NCBI GenBank assembly: GCA_029215795.1
Contig: JARDYH010000001.1
Coordinates: forward strand, 185,759,654 to 185,823,653
DNA from: Anniella stebbinsi
Lineage: Eukaryota > Chordata > Lepidosauria > Squamata > Anniellidae
DNA: 64,000 nucleotides
Direction: 5' to 3'
The position numbers and the translations under genes were made by a program. Position 1 is the first letter of the stretch. The number at the start of each line of letters is the position of its first letter. Of this stretch, positions 33,952 to 45,270 are shown piece after piece. The notes beneath the pieces are model-generated. The model saw only the letters and a list, made by a program, of their open reading frames with translations, was not told the DNA's origin and searched no databases.

Positions 33952-34512
33952 GTTTTGTACGCCACCCCACTCTTGCCTTCTTTCCTGTGTGTGCGGGCGC
34001 TGCTCTATGAGGGAGGTGGGGGGGTTGGGGGTTAGGGGCTGGGGTCCTCCTAGGGACTGCCAGGTCCCCCGCATAGGGTGGGTGGTGGGTGGCTCGCTGG
34101 GGCGTGGGTCCCAGCGTTGGACATGCAGTGCTGGGTGCGGGGTGGGACTGTTGTATTGTTTCTGCTGTTGCTCCTGGCAGGCTCTTTGCCTGCGGCTGCT
34201 GTGTTCCGCCCACTGACTGAGGCAGCCAGTGGGGTTTGGGAGGCGTGCCCTGCTTCATCTAACATGGCGGCGCCCATGGATTTCGGCCGCAAGAAGTGCT
34301 GGGATACCTCCCGGAGGACTGCTGGGATTTGGTGAGCAGGGAAAATGGCGGGCGGGATCTCCGTCGGAGCTCCATACATTATTAACAACCTGGGTGGTTA
34401 ACGAATCTTTGCAGCACCTGTGCAATGTGTCGTCTGTAGATCCCCGCCCCTTTAACACACCGTCAGTGTGTTAATACCCCTCAGTTGCTCAGCGTGTCGT
34501 CCGAATTGAGCC
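33952..34512 (+). other. Harbinger 3' flank and right terminus
   Basis: It is non-coding. It has an ATGGCGG-containing block near 34263 and a TTAACACACCGTCAGTGTGT palindrome near 34451-34472. The right inverted end TGTCGTCCGAATTGAGCC closes at 34512. Confidence 0.7.
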
Positions 34513-35916
34513 ATTGTATCCCTTACTGGAGATGGGAGCATTCAAATGAGGGTTTTATTCTGATTTATAATGAAGTCTACAGTGTGTAATGAATCAAGGA
34601 TGCCATTCATTGCGAATGACTAAAACTGGAGATGGTCTTCCAAGCAGCACGTCACTGGCGCTTGAAGGAAAAGTTTCCACAAGTCATGCAAACAGTTTAT
34701 ATATTGGAATAAATTGTATGTCCTGGACTGGTCAGAGGTCACATGCATTTTTATCTCAAAGGTAATTTTAGGATCTCCTAAACCTTGAAAATCCATTCAT
34801 TCAAAATTATAATAATGATGCTTAGAAAGTCTTTAGTGGTTTATTACAGAGGTACTGTGTCTGGAATTACTTGTCTGTTTAATATTCCTAGAAATAATAA
34901 GAGCAATACTAGTCTGCTTGGAGGTTTGGAGCAAGGTGCCCTTGTGCTGGAGCTATTCAGTTGCATCTGACCCTTCAGAAATGCCAACAGGCATCCTTAT
35001 TCTTTGATTTCTCTTAACGGAGTGTTAGCTCAGCCCCCATGGCCATCCATTTCCCCCACAATGTCCAGATGCAGCATTGTCCTAGGTGTGGGAAGGGAGC
35101 TGCCACAGAAATTGGTAGCCACATACTGTCAGGGCAAAATGGAATCCCGCAGCAAGAGAACTAACGTACATATTTAGAGGGCAGAGGCAGAGGGAGGAAA
35201 GAAACACTGTGCTCCCAATAGTAAGACCTCTAACATTTCAAAAATTTCAGAACCTCTCAACAAAATTAACCCAATTCTGGTGAGGCGAGATTTCATTGCC
35301 TGAAATTTGAACCAAAAGTTTTCATTTGAGAAATTTTAGCTCAGCCATGTTATAGTGAACATGTAATAGTGAGCATAATTCTCTGATCGCTGGTCCTTAT
35401 GTAGCTAGCCATCAATGCACAAGGGGAGGTATCAGCAGATCTGGGAAACCCTCAAGGGCCAAGATCCTGGCAATTTCCTTCCGCAAGCGGTGCATCCCGC
35501 CAATGCCATTGAGCAAGGGAGATTTAGCACTTCTAAGGGAAGCCCTGAAACGAGTAGAAACGCTCGTTTCTGGAAGGAGGCAGGTTGATGGATCTCCCTT
35601 ATGTGAACTGTGCCAACCTGCCTCTTTCCAGAAATGAGCTTGCCCTGGAAGCACTAAATTGCTGTTGGGGAAGTGGTGGGGGCACTTGCAAAAGGAATTG
35701 GCGGTGCATAAGAGAATCGGTGGGGCGTAAGCGCCCCCCATAGGATTCTGCCCCTAGTTTGCAGAAGTACAGTGCAGAAACTTGGGGGTGGGGGGAGGAG
35801 GCTGGCTGACGGTTGGAGGGGGGGACAGAAAAACGAGGAGGGGAAATGGGGTGGAGGAGCTGGAAGCACTCCAGACTGCTGCAGTATGTTTTCCATCTGA
35901 TTGTTGTTTTCTTCAG
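34513..35916. other. No gene recognised (SLX9 intron)
   Basis: Intron between the Harbinger right end and SLX9 visible exon 4. It contains an inverted repeat at about 35562-35643 (TTTCTGGAAGGAGGCAGGTT mirrored by CAACCTGCCTCTTTCCAGAA), probably a small MITE remnant. Confidence 0.55.
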
Positions 35917-35982
35917 CCAGGTGAAGAAGGTGGTGCAGACAAATTTCAGTCAGATGAGACCTGCCCAGAAACGCAAAGTCTT
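35917..35982 (+). CDS. SLX9: SLX9 homologue, visible exon 4
   Basis: This 66-nt exon lies between TTTTCTTCAG (to 35916) and a GTAAGT donor at 35983. The frame from exon 3 is kept only if splicing uses the AG at 35915-35916; the AG four bases downstream (CCAG) would give an immediate TGA. Read this way it encodes QVKKVVQTNFSQMRPAQKRKV, matching the human segment with SELSRMSAAQRQQLL. The S-x-M-x-x-A-Q-R/K core is conserved. Two bases (TT) are carried into the last exon. Confidence 0.9.
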
Positions 35983-37140
35983 GTAAGTAGTGGTGATAAA
36001 GTTGGAAAGAACCTCTTGGGCAGTAAGACCAAAATCTCCCTTCAGTAAAACTATATGACAGCATAAAGTATTGGGTCAGTTATATACCTCGACTACGGCG
36101 GTATAATGGGGTCATGATCCTCTGCGGCTCAGTCAGCAGCAGAGCCAACAGCACAATAGCTGTGGAAAGAACAAACTTCAAAGTAGCAGCATTGATGCTC
36201 TTCCCACAGCAACATTGCTCTTCCCCAACCGTCATAGTCTTGCCACTGACGAGGGGCCTCATTGAACTCTGAATTGGAGGCAACAGTCAGCCCATGGTAA
36301 AGGCGATGTGCCCTTGCAGGGGTGTGCGTGCTTGAGTGCATGCGTGGGTGCACACACACACCACACACACCTGTGACATCAGCATATTCCCAGGAATAGA
36401 CCACAATGCCTACCTACCTCATCAAAGACTTCCCTTGCTAAGCAAGTGAAAATAAAATGCATCACAAAAGCACCTCATTATAGAAGGGTTTTTCAAAATC
36501 TTACTTCTATTAAATTTCCTGACCAGATCTAAGGATCAAGGCCTCTAAACCATAAAAGCCCATTTTTAAAACAGCTGCTGAAGAGGCCTCCAGGTTGGTC
36601 TCTTGTTGCCTCTGCTTCTTTGGGACGGGGATGCTCTCTCTGTTTCTTTTGGACCTGACTTCTGGATCCAGTGAGTTTCTCCTACCATGCTCTTGCTCAA
36701 GCAAGAGGCCTGGATAAATCAGTTTGTGACCCGGTGATCTGATGAATCACCTCCCTGGGGCCAAGTGCTCTGCTTCAGTAAGTGGGATTCACTCATGAAA
36801 AATTTGGCCATTTGCTTTTTTTTTTTACTCTTGGCTGTTTTGTTCACTGGTTGAAGGGAATGTGGGTGGGCACTTCCTAAGAGTTCAACCAAGGTAATTC
36901 TGATATCCTCTTCTCTTCTCCTGCATCCCAGTTCTCTGACCTAAAGTCCCATTTGTGCCATAGAAAAGTTCACAGATCAGACAAAAGATTATACTAGGTA
37001 TTACAATGCTGTTGTGTTTATCTAAAGGCGCTAATTTGGGAAATACTAACGCTGTGCAGGAGGAATACAAGCTAAAAATGCAACAGAAACAGACAAGGTA
37101 GCCATTGTCCTAGATAGGGCTTGTACTCCTTGTTGTACTT
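35983..37140. other. No gene recognised (SLX9 intron)
   Basis: Intronic sequence with a CA-rich run at about 36350-36372 and poly-T near 36818. No supported feature. Confidence 0.5.
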
Positions 37141-37144
37141 CCTT

Positions 37145-39130
37145 CAGACTATCATAGAATAATAGAATGGAAGGGGCCTATAAGGCCATCAAGTCCAACC
37201 CCCTGCTCAATGCAGGAATCTACCTTAAAGCATCCCTGACAGATGGTTGTCCAGCTGCCTCTAATGTGGGAGAGCCCACCACCTCCCTAGGTCATTGGTT
37301 CCATTGTCCTATTGCTGTAACAGTCAGGAAGTTTTTCCTGATGTCCAGCCAGAATCTGGCTTCCTGTAACTTGAGCCCATTATTCCATGTCCTGCATTCT
37401 GGGTTGATCGAGAAGAGATCCTGGCCCGCCTCTGTGTGACAACCTTTCAAGTATTTGAAGAGTGCTATCATGTCTCCCCTCAATCTTCTCCAGGCTAAAC
37501 ATGCCTAGTTCTTTCAATCTCTCCTCATAGGGCTTTGTTTCCAGATCCCTAATCAACCTCATTGCTCTCCTCTAAACATGCTTCAGATTGTCTGCATCCT
37601 TCTCGAAGTGTGGTGCCCAGAACTGGACGCAATACTCAAGATGGGGCCTAACCAGTGCCGAATAGAGGGGAACCAGTACCTCGTGAGATTTGGAAGCGAT
37701 ACTTCTATTAATGCAGGCCAAAATAGCATTCACTTTTTTTGCAGCCACATCACACTGTTGGCTCATATTCAGCTTGTGATGTACAACAATTCCAAGATCC
37801 TGCTCGCTGGTCGTATTGCTTAGCCAAGTATCCCCCATCTTGTAGCTGTGCATTTTGTTTTGTTTTTCCTAGGTGTAGAACTTGACATTTATCCTTATTA
37901 AATTTCATTCTGTTGTTTTCAGCCCAGCACTCCAGTCTATCAAGATCACTTTGGAGTTTGTTTCTGTCTTCCAGGGTATTAGCGATCCCACCCAATTTTG
38001 TGTCATCTGCAAATTTGATAAGCCTTCCCTGCACCTCCTCGTCCAAATCATTAATAAAAATGTTGAAGAGCACTGGGCCCAGAACTGAGCCCTGCGGTAC
38101 CCCACTTGTTACCTCCCCCCAGTGTGAAAAGGTACCACTGAAAAGCATTCTTTGAGTCCAATTCTGTAGCCAACTGTGGATCCACCTAATAGTTGTTCCA
38201 TCCAGCCCACTTTTCACTAGTTTGTTAATCAGAATGTCATGGGGCACTTTGTGAAAAGCTTTGCTGAAGTCAAAATATACTATATCTATAGCACTCCCAC
38301 AGTCTACAAGGGAGGTTACCCAATAAAAAAATGAGATCAGATTAGTCTGACAGGATTTGTTCTTGACAAATCCATGCTGGCTTCTAGTAATCACTGCATT
38401 GTTTCAAGGTGTTTACAGATTGACTTCTTTATAATCTGCTCCAAAATATTCCCACGGATGGATGTCAGACTGACTGGTCTGTAGTTCTCAGGTTCCTCCT
38501 TTTTGCCTTTTTTGACGTTAGGGACAACATTAGCCCTCCTCCAGTCATCCGGCACTTCACTCGTCTTCCATGATTTTGCAAAGATAATAGACAGTGGTTC
38601 TGAGAGTTCTTCTGCCAGCTCCTTTATTACTCTAGGATGCAGTTTATCGGGCCCTGGAGATTTGAACTCATTCAAATAAATTAGGTGTCCCTTGACCATT
38701 TGTTTATCAATCTCAAACTGCAATCCTGCCCCGACAGCTTGTACTTCACTTTTTCCAGGGGGGTCGTATGAGATGACTTTTGGGAGAAGACTGAGCCAAA
38801 GTAGGAATTGAGCATTTCAACCTTTTCTTTGCCATCTATTAACAATTTGCCATCCTCATGAAGCAGTTGAACCACCCTTTCTTTCCTCTGTCTTTTACTA
38901 TTCATGTATCTGAAGAAAATATTTTTATTGCTTTTAGCATCCCTCGCTAGCCTCAGCTCCTTCTCAGCTTTAGCCTTCCTGATACCATTTTGGCACTTCT
39001 GTGCTACTTGTTTGTACTCTTCTTTTGTAGCCTGGCCTTCCTTTCACTTCCTATATGTATCCTTTTTTATTTTCAGGTCATCTCTAAGCTTTTTGTGGAA
39101 TCACATTGGTTTCTTCTATTTCTTCTATTG
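37145..39130 (-). mobile_element. CR1 LINE, 5'-truncated, minus strand, about 2 kb
   Basis: The 3' end lies at the left (ATCATAGAATAATAGAATGG, the usual CR1 tail). Reading leftwards on the minus strand: [113 protein letters not shown] (catalytic FADD box), then LVRPHLEYCVQFWAPHFEKD. The main frame is open for 214 codons (37750-38394), with breaks on either side. Compared with the other CR1 copies in the window it is the best preserved. It lies antisense to SLX9 in its last intron. Confidence 0.95.
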
Positions 39131-39227
39131 TCTACTGTGATTAACTTCAGTAGAACTACACTAAAGGAATATAAGGAGTTTACATTTCACAACTGGCTAA
39201 GAAATAATGAGAGCACCGGAGATCATA

Positions 39228-39510
39228 AAATCATAGAATAGTAGAGTTAGAAGGGGTCCGTAAGGCCATCGAGTCCAACCCCTGCTCAGTGTAGGAATCC
39301 ACCTTAAAGCATACCTGACAGATCGCTGTCCAGCTGCATCTTGAAGGCCTCTAGTGTGGGAGAGCCCACGACAGATAACAACATATTTCAAATTCATCCT
39401 GAAGTCTCCTATTTTTCTGTGTAGAGTGCTGTTGCCAAACACATGAAGCTCTCTAGATTTGTCTTTTTTTTTCCCAAGCCACCCTGGGAATGAAGTCCTT
39501 CTTTACACTG
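39228..39510 (-). mobile_element. CR1 3'-end fragment, minus strand
   Basis: It starts with AAAATCATAGAATAGTAGAG and GTAAGGCCATCGAGTCCAAC, the terminal 280 bp of a second CR1 copy next to the longer one. Confidence 0.9.
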
Positions 39511-40340
39511 TTTCATCAGGTAATTAATAGTCTAAGGAATAGGAGCAGAGGTCATCCTGGCTTGGCATAGGCGAACTCCCCCACTTCCTGTTCGTAGTCT
39601 GCTTGCTGGATGCCCTCCGGTTGCCTAACCCTGGTGTGTGTGTGTGTGTGCAGGGTAAGCGACCAGATGGTCCATGGGTGCCTGGAAAGCGCTCATGCCT
39701 TCTTTTTTGTCCACAAGCCACGACTGTGCAAAATTGTGGCTGGGAATAACGCAATTTGCATAGAATTGCAGGCATAAGGGACTATTCACAACTGCAACTT
39801 TGCGCAAATTGCACTATTTATGGCTGTGATGTTGCACAAATCCCGATTTCCATAAATATTTCCAGCCACAAAATTGGGATTTGGACAAATAAAAAAAAGA
39901 ATGGGAAATGGCGAGCTTGCCCAACTTGGTGCACACTAAGTCAAGCGAGGTGGCATCCGGGGAGGGGGACAAGCTGGCAAAAACTCGCTGAACCCAAACT
40001 GGTTTCCTCTAATATCCATACTCCTGGCTGCTTTGCTGTATAACAGCTTCAAGAAAAAGGATCTGTCTAATATAACTTATACAGCAGTGTTATCCTCTCC
40101 CTTAGGATGGGATTGGAATAGTTCAGGAAATATGGAAATAGTCCTGGAAAACAAGCAGTTGCAAGTGTTAAAAACTGTGGTGCAGATTTGGGAGTCCTGC
40201 TGTTTCCACATGGCTTTTCCTCAAGGGGGGGACTGTAGCACTTGGTCCTCGTTCACAACTGATGGGAAGTAATGCAGCCTGATAATTTGTGCATCGTTGA
40301 CTTCCTACAATATATACTTCATTTTGAAGTAAACATTATG
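39511..40340. other. No gene recognised (last SLX9 intron)
   Basis: Intronic sequence with a short (TG)n run near 39634-39650. The segment 39720-39870 repeats GCACAAAT/TTGCACAAA words but has no clear termini. Confidence 0.45.
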
Positions 40341-40349
40341 CCTTTGTGT

Positions 40350-40495
40350 GTCATGTGAGCCGTGACTTAGCATGTCATGTGAATCATTCCTAATCATGGT
40401 GGCTAAATAACCACGGTTTAAACATTCTCACTAACCATTTGCTGTAAAAAGGTTAGCGACCTAACCATGGCTTAGTGTGTTGTCTGAACAGACAC
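40350..40495. mobile_element. AACCATGG-type MITE remnant
   Basis: It shares with 10330-10495 the order TTAGCATGTCATGTGAA, AATAACCACGGTTTAAAC, CTAACCATTTGCTGTAAAA and CTAACCATGGCTTAGTG, ending TTGTCTGAACAGAC. It is a second copy of the same short element in the SLX9 introns. Confidence 0.6.
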
Positions 40496-40564
40496 ATTGT
40501 GTCCTGGTGTGAGTGGGCTAGGAATTTGGTCAGAGACAAATCAAGTTAGCCACTCTTGAATATG

Positions 40565-40655
40565 TTAACAAAACAATCCTATGTGCATCTACTCAAAAGT
40601 AAGCTCCACTAACTACAGTAGGACTTACTCCCAGGTAAGTGTACAGAATTGCAGC
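40565..40655. repeat. Short palindromic repeat (CAATCCTATG...AATTGCAGCC)
   Basis: CAATCCTATGTGCATCTACT, CAAAAGTAAGCTCCAC and GGACTTACTCCCAGGTAAGT with GAATTGCAGCC form an imperfect palindrome of the common 'gcaatcctatgcatg' type seen also at 8090. Confidence 0.55.
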
Positions 40656-40780
40656 CTTACTTGTTTTACTCAAAGTCTGAAAATGGTCCTTAGTTTTATT
40701 AGATTTCCACCTCACTAGGCCTTGCATCTTTAGACTTGCATGATGCTATCCAATACATTTTTCCTTCTCTTTTTTTCTAG

Positions 40781-40910
40781 ATTGGAAGAAGTCGTGCAGT
40801 TTCACAAGACTATCTCAAACCCTTTGTTCAAAGCCAACCCTCTGACAGTTATTGGTGAACATCTTTCCAAAAGACTGAAGCAGGAACAAGAGGGAGGAGA
40901 ACCACTCTAA
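40781..40910 (+). CDS. SLX9: SLX9 homologue, terminal coding exon with stop
   Basis: After a long T-rich tract ending TTTTTTTCTAG (to 40780), the frame gives LLEEVVQFHKTISNPLFKAN, then PLTVIGEHLSKRLKQEQEGG, and ends at TAA (40908-40910). It matches the human C-terminus, which has the same pattern of FQELLASPAYRASPLVAIGQ and ends DGGQL. The five exons in the window together encode about 173 residues of a protein that is 230 residues in human. No canonical AATAAA is present between the stop and about 42.4 kb, so the 3' end is unresolved. Confidence 0.95.
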
Positions 40911-42215
40911 TGGCATCATTGGGGCTGTTTGAGAGCACAAGAGATTGGAGTCTCACAAATTCACTTCGCAATGATCTGATGTGCCCAGCCAGGCAGCATA
41001 CACGTTGCAAGCCTCCATAAGATAATGATATCCAGTGACCTTGTTTTCTGTCAACACAAATAGTGCTGACTACACTCATGATTATCCTACCATTCCTCTA
41101 TTGTTTTGCTAGACGCCCTTGGAGAGTTCTGTGGATCAATAATAACTGTTCTCATTTCCAACTCTGCCCTAAATCACTCACCACATCTTGCTTCTTTTCC
41201 CTCTCTCCGTAGTTCCTCTGAAGGAAAGTCTTCACTAACATCTCCACTGGGGAATTATAGTATTGGATTTATTCTCCTAATTCATATTTAATAATGGTTA
41301 AGGAAGTTGCTCTTTCCTGTTTCCATGAACAGCTACATTTTTTAAATGAAAATATGGTGAGGAACACTAATTAGAGATCCTGCTTTTTTGAATGCACAAC
41401 TTTGTTTACAAGTGGAAAATGAGACTTACTTTTGTAAGCTGATCGTGAATGACGTCATGCGCAAGATATGGAATGAATGTCACAGTGCTCGAGAGATGCA
41501 TTAGAATAAGCATTGGCAGGATAAAAGTCATGAAGGCAAATGCATAAAACAAGTCTGAAATGTCTTGAGAGGCAGTTCCACATGCAAAACATTGCTTTGT
41601 AGTTTTTATACTAGAAGATTGAGTATAAAGATGTTTAATTTCAACACACACAACCCAGGTCCTACTTATGCCTAGAATCTTCCTTAGCAACAGGAAGTTT
41701 CTTTAAATGTCTGAACAGCCAACATGTATTTAGCTCCTTTTTATAGAGATTTGAGGACTACTTTCAGTAAAAATTCAGTAGTGACAAGTGAATTAGTTTT
41801 TGGGCAGTATTTTGAACTTTAACATGATATGTTAATTCCCTTGAGGACACCTCATCCTCTGTCTGATGAGCTCCTTGATTCCATCTGCTACACAGGACCA
41901 TGGCGTTTGTGGTTATGGTCACCAGGAAATCAATCATTCTGCAACTGTCATGTGCCTGTAGCAACCTGGGGAATCCTTACACTCATAGGTGCCCCATCTA
42001 CACATGGTTCTTCTTCCTGGTTTCTGTGCATTACATACATGGGCTTTGCGGCTGCATAGAGTCCCTGGTTCAGGAACATTCTACAGTTGGCAGGAACCCC
42101 TCCCCCCATCGTCCCAATGCGCGTACCCGCTGGAGATCCTGCCTATTCCCTCATTTCTTCGACTGCCATTGTGTGAGCCTTGCCAGGAACCCAGTCCTTG
42201 AGACTGTGCTAGTTT
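40911..42215. other. SLX9 3' UTR and downstream sequence; no further gene
   Basis: It begins immediately after the SLX9 TAA. No canonical AATAAA or ATTAAA is visible, so the transcript end cannot be placed. The reading frames at 41829-42235 have no recognisable domain. Confidence 0.5.
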
Positions 42216-42890
42216 TTCTTTTTCTTTTTTTTTAATTGATTTTCAGTGTTAAAACTTTACAAACAATTTAAACACAACTTCATGGGTAAGAATACCAAAC
42301 CATACATAATATATTTTGTTATGACGTTCTTCAATTTCATAAAAAAAGATACAGAAATATATATTTTAAAAATTGAGCAGGTCAGTTTAATTTGTTATCA
42401 ATATACTTCCCCCCTCTATTCACTGTAATAAGGCAAATTGGGACTTGTATTGTCACATCCTCTTGATTTGTGTGTGTAATAAAATTCCACCAATCAGCAG
42501 TGAATGTTTCCCTTTTTTTCCGTCCCGACACTCTTATTTTTGTGTGTGAGTTTTTCTGATAGTGCAAGCTCCCATACTATATTGTACCATTTTTGTATTA
42601 TCAATCCTGTTGCAGTTTTCCAGCATCTGGCTATTAATAATTTGGCTGCTATCACCAAAATTCCTATTGAAGTCTTTCTTAGTAAAAGTTCTTTGGTATC
42701 TTTGAATAGGTGCAAAACATTTAACACTCTTCCCTCATCACCTTTCTCATATCCATACTCACAGTTTCAGCATACTGCTACCACCGAACAAATGAAGCAC
42801 TTGACATGTGCAGAAAACTCTAGCACAACAAACCAGCAACCTAGCATTCAGAAAGAGTATAGAATGCTATTACCCTGCAAACATTAGCCA
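42215..42890 (-). mobile_element. L1 LINE 3' end, minus strand
   Basis: A T-rich run at 42217-42234 marks the inverted poly(A) tail. On the minus strand the frame 42727-42494 reads AAKLLIARCWKTATGLIIQK then WYNIVWELALSEKLTHK, the conserved C-terminal end of L1 ORF2 (pattern AARxxIAxxWK ... W). It is 5'-truncated with about 300 bp of 3' UTR. Confidence 0.8.
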
Positions 42891-43328
42891 TGGAACAAAA
42901 TGGACTAGAGGCTTGTTGCAGTCACTTCTCAGTAGCACATCTGGTTTATCAATGAGAAATTAATCTAACAATATGTCATTATATCTCTGGTTCACTAGCC
43001 ATGTAAACAAGACCAGGGTCAGTAGCAATACAAAGAAAGGCCAGAACAGATGGCCATTATCACAATGCTAGACAAGGATCTGTCCCTCCTTTTACCTTTT
43101 AACCAAATATCTCCTGAATTTACACTGCTTCCGTGTGCAGAGAATAGAAATCCCAATCCAATTGAAGTCGAAGTATATAATGTATAATGGATTATATCAT
43201 TTACATGTGTGTTGACACTCAAATTATCCTAAAAGACTGGTGGGGCGGTACTTATCTTTGCAAATGGCATATGCTTATTCAGGTTAGCAAGGTTTTTCTT
43301 CTACATATTTACAAATTCTACCTTTAAC

Positions 43329-43394
43329 AACATTTTCCATCAAATTAGCTGGAACAGGCATTAGGCTGTTCCAGCTAATTTGATGGAAAATGTT
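43329..43394. repeat. Perfect 29-nt inverted repeat (66-bp hairpin)
   Basis: 43329-43357 (starts AACATTTTCCATCAAATTAG) and 43366-43394 are exact reverse complements around an 8-nt loop (GCATTAGG). Flanking sequence is not inverted and no target duplication is evident. Confidence 0.95.
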
Positions 43395-43682
43395 ATTAAA
43401 AGTTATCAGGAAAGCCAACATACAGGGTAAGCGAGCAAAACAAAACATGATTCTTGCTGCACCTGTTGAACTGATGCACAGGAGTTTTTCCCAGAAGACG
43501 TCTAGCACTGTAGGCTGGCAAATGGTTGACCATCTTTCATACATGCACCCACCCCCACCCTCAACAGCTCAACCACATCCATGGTCAGTAGGAAGACAGT
43601 CCTCCCCACTCTTGTGTCCCAGGAAGTGTGCCTAGGATTGCAGCTTTGCAGGCACAACCCCATCTACGTTGACTCAGAATGT

Positions 43683-43870
43683 GGCAGCTGTAGCTCAGTG
43701 GTAGGGCACGGATTTGAAATCAAGAGGTCCCAGGTTCAATCCCTGGCAGCATCTCCAGGGAGGGCGAGGGAAGAATCCTGCCTGAAGCCCTGGAGAGCCG
43801 CTGCTGCCAGTCAGTGTTCACAGTATTGGGCTAGGCGGACCGCTCAGCATAAGGCAGCTTCCTTCCTATG
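43683..43870 (+). mobile_element. tRNA-derived SINE (squamate type)
   Basis: A tRNA-like head carries an A box (TAGCTCAGTGG, 43691-43701) and a B box (GGTTCAATCC, 43733-43742) of the internal pol III promoter. It is followed by the body CATCTCCAGGGAGGGCGAGG and GAATCCTGCCTGAAGCCCTG, and by the end CAGCATAAGGCAGCTTCCTT. This head-body-tail order is that of the common lizard tRNA SINE. It is not a functional tRNA gene. Confidence 0.85.
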
Positions 43871-45270
43871 GAGAAGTCAGTGCTTCATACAAAAAATTAC
43901 AAAAGTTGTATGTATTTGTTGTACTATTCATATCCATCAACAACAGTCCATAAAAATAAATGCAAACCTCTGGACAATGGAGGCTGGTGGCTCCTATGCC
44001 ATTGGGGCACTCTGGGTTTCAGCCAGAACACCGAAGGAGCTATCCTACAGGCTGGACCCATTTTGGGGATTGGTTCCAGCACACTGTAGAGCTCTTTTAG
44101 TTTTCTGACTGTCACTGAAACTTAGAGTGGGTTCAACAATGCCCCACTATCAAAGGAGCCACCAGCAGCCTCCACCACTGCCCTTGACTCACTGGTGCAT
44201 GCTTGCACATGCCGCACCTCCTTCACCCCATGATGCTGCCACTACTTCCGTGCCTGAGCCACCGCCGCCACCGTACCCCTCATGTCACCTCATTCTTGAG
44301 TCTTTTATGGATCAGAGGTGAAGAAAAAACAAAAGCTGAAGTTTAAGACCCACACATTTTGATGGGTTTGGGGATTATTGGGATGAAATACCTCCAAACA
44401 TATGCTGGGTCTGGAGGGCTGATGGGAGAGGAGGAGGAGGGATGGCAACAGCACCCCCCCCCCCGGTATAATGGAGTCAGCACCCGTCTGCCCACCCCCT
44501 TGCAATAAATCATCAAACGGAGGGTTTTCTAAGCAATGGACGCAGCTCAGATGGACTCAGGCAGCAGCCAGCTGGCCCCAGAAAGAAGCTGGATTTCCAG
44601 CAGTTACTGTTAAGACTTTAAAATCTGCCTTGTTATGCTTGACTCGCCCAGTGCTTTGCAGCAAAAAACAAAGATCACGGGGAATTTGTGGGTTTCTCCC
44701 CTTCCCTGCATTCCTCTATGGTGGTGGTACTTTGATGAGCACACACAAGACAATAAACGATGAACAGCTGTCATTAAGCCCTTCTTAAAATGACTCAAAG
44801 GCCAATTCCTCTTTTACTGACCTGCTGTAAAAGACGCCTTCCTTCAAGCCAATATGTGACAATAACCCCTCTTCCCTCCTGCAGCAAAATCATCCTGAGC
44901 CTTGCCCCGTGGGGTTTTCCATCCAGGATTTCTTTTCAGGGTGGTAAGGGGCCCATTCCTCATCTGCATCCATGCCCATTGTGCTCATCCTGCTGCCACC
45001 AGGCCCATGCCTCGGTGGCACCTGTACCTCGGCAGTGCCCGTGTTTCTGCTGCTGCCAGGTTCATGCCTCCGCCGCACTCGATTCCAAAAATGACAAAAT
45101 CGGCTTCTCCCACCTCTTCAGCGCAGGCATCCAGGCTCCTCGGGGCTCATAGCTATTGCGTCAAACCCTGAGGAGACCAGAGGCTGCACAGAAGAGGCGG
45201 GAGAGGGCCAATTCCGGAAGTAACAAAACAGGCCTTTCTAGCCTCTCCAGAGCGGTGATCTTGGCTCCTG
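43871..45270. other. No gene recognised
   Basis: Intergenic sequence. The stretch 43975-44105 is GC-richer and resembles a short interspersed repeat, but I cannot name it. Poly-C occurs at 44454-44464. Confidence 0.45.

Larger units (their letters stand above)
28163..34512 (+). mobile_element. Complete PIF/Harbinger DNA transposon, 6.35 kb, ATT TSD
   Basis: The left end GGCTGAATTCGGACGACA and right end TGTCGTCCGAATTGAGCC are inverted (one mismatch) and flanked by ATT on both sides (28160-28162 and 34513-34515). The interior is a sharp GC- and CpG-rich island, in contrast with the AT-rich intron. It carries two genes on the + strand: a Myb/trihelix-like DNA-binding protein (29125-31376, broken) and a HARBI1-type DDE nuclease (32270-33721, open). 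This two-gene plan and a 3-bp duplication are known features of PIF/Harbinger elements, although TWA is the more usual target. Subterminal repeats of GTTAAACAAC (28290-28325) are plausible binding sites. It sits in an SLX9 intron in the same orientation as the gene. Confidence 0.93.

Noticed and set aside
42477..42482. AATAAA as the SLX9 poly(A) signal
   Set aside because: It lies within an inverted L1 3' region about 1.6 kb past the stop; there is no evidence that SLX9 transcripts reach it.
43683..43756. Functional tRNA gene
   Set aside because: The A and B boxes are present, but the sequence continues into a SINE body and tail and the cloverleaf pairing is not maintained.
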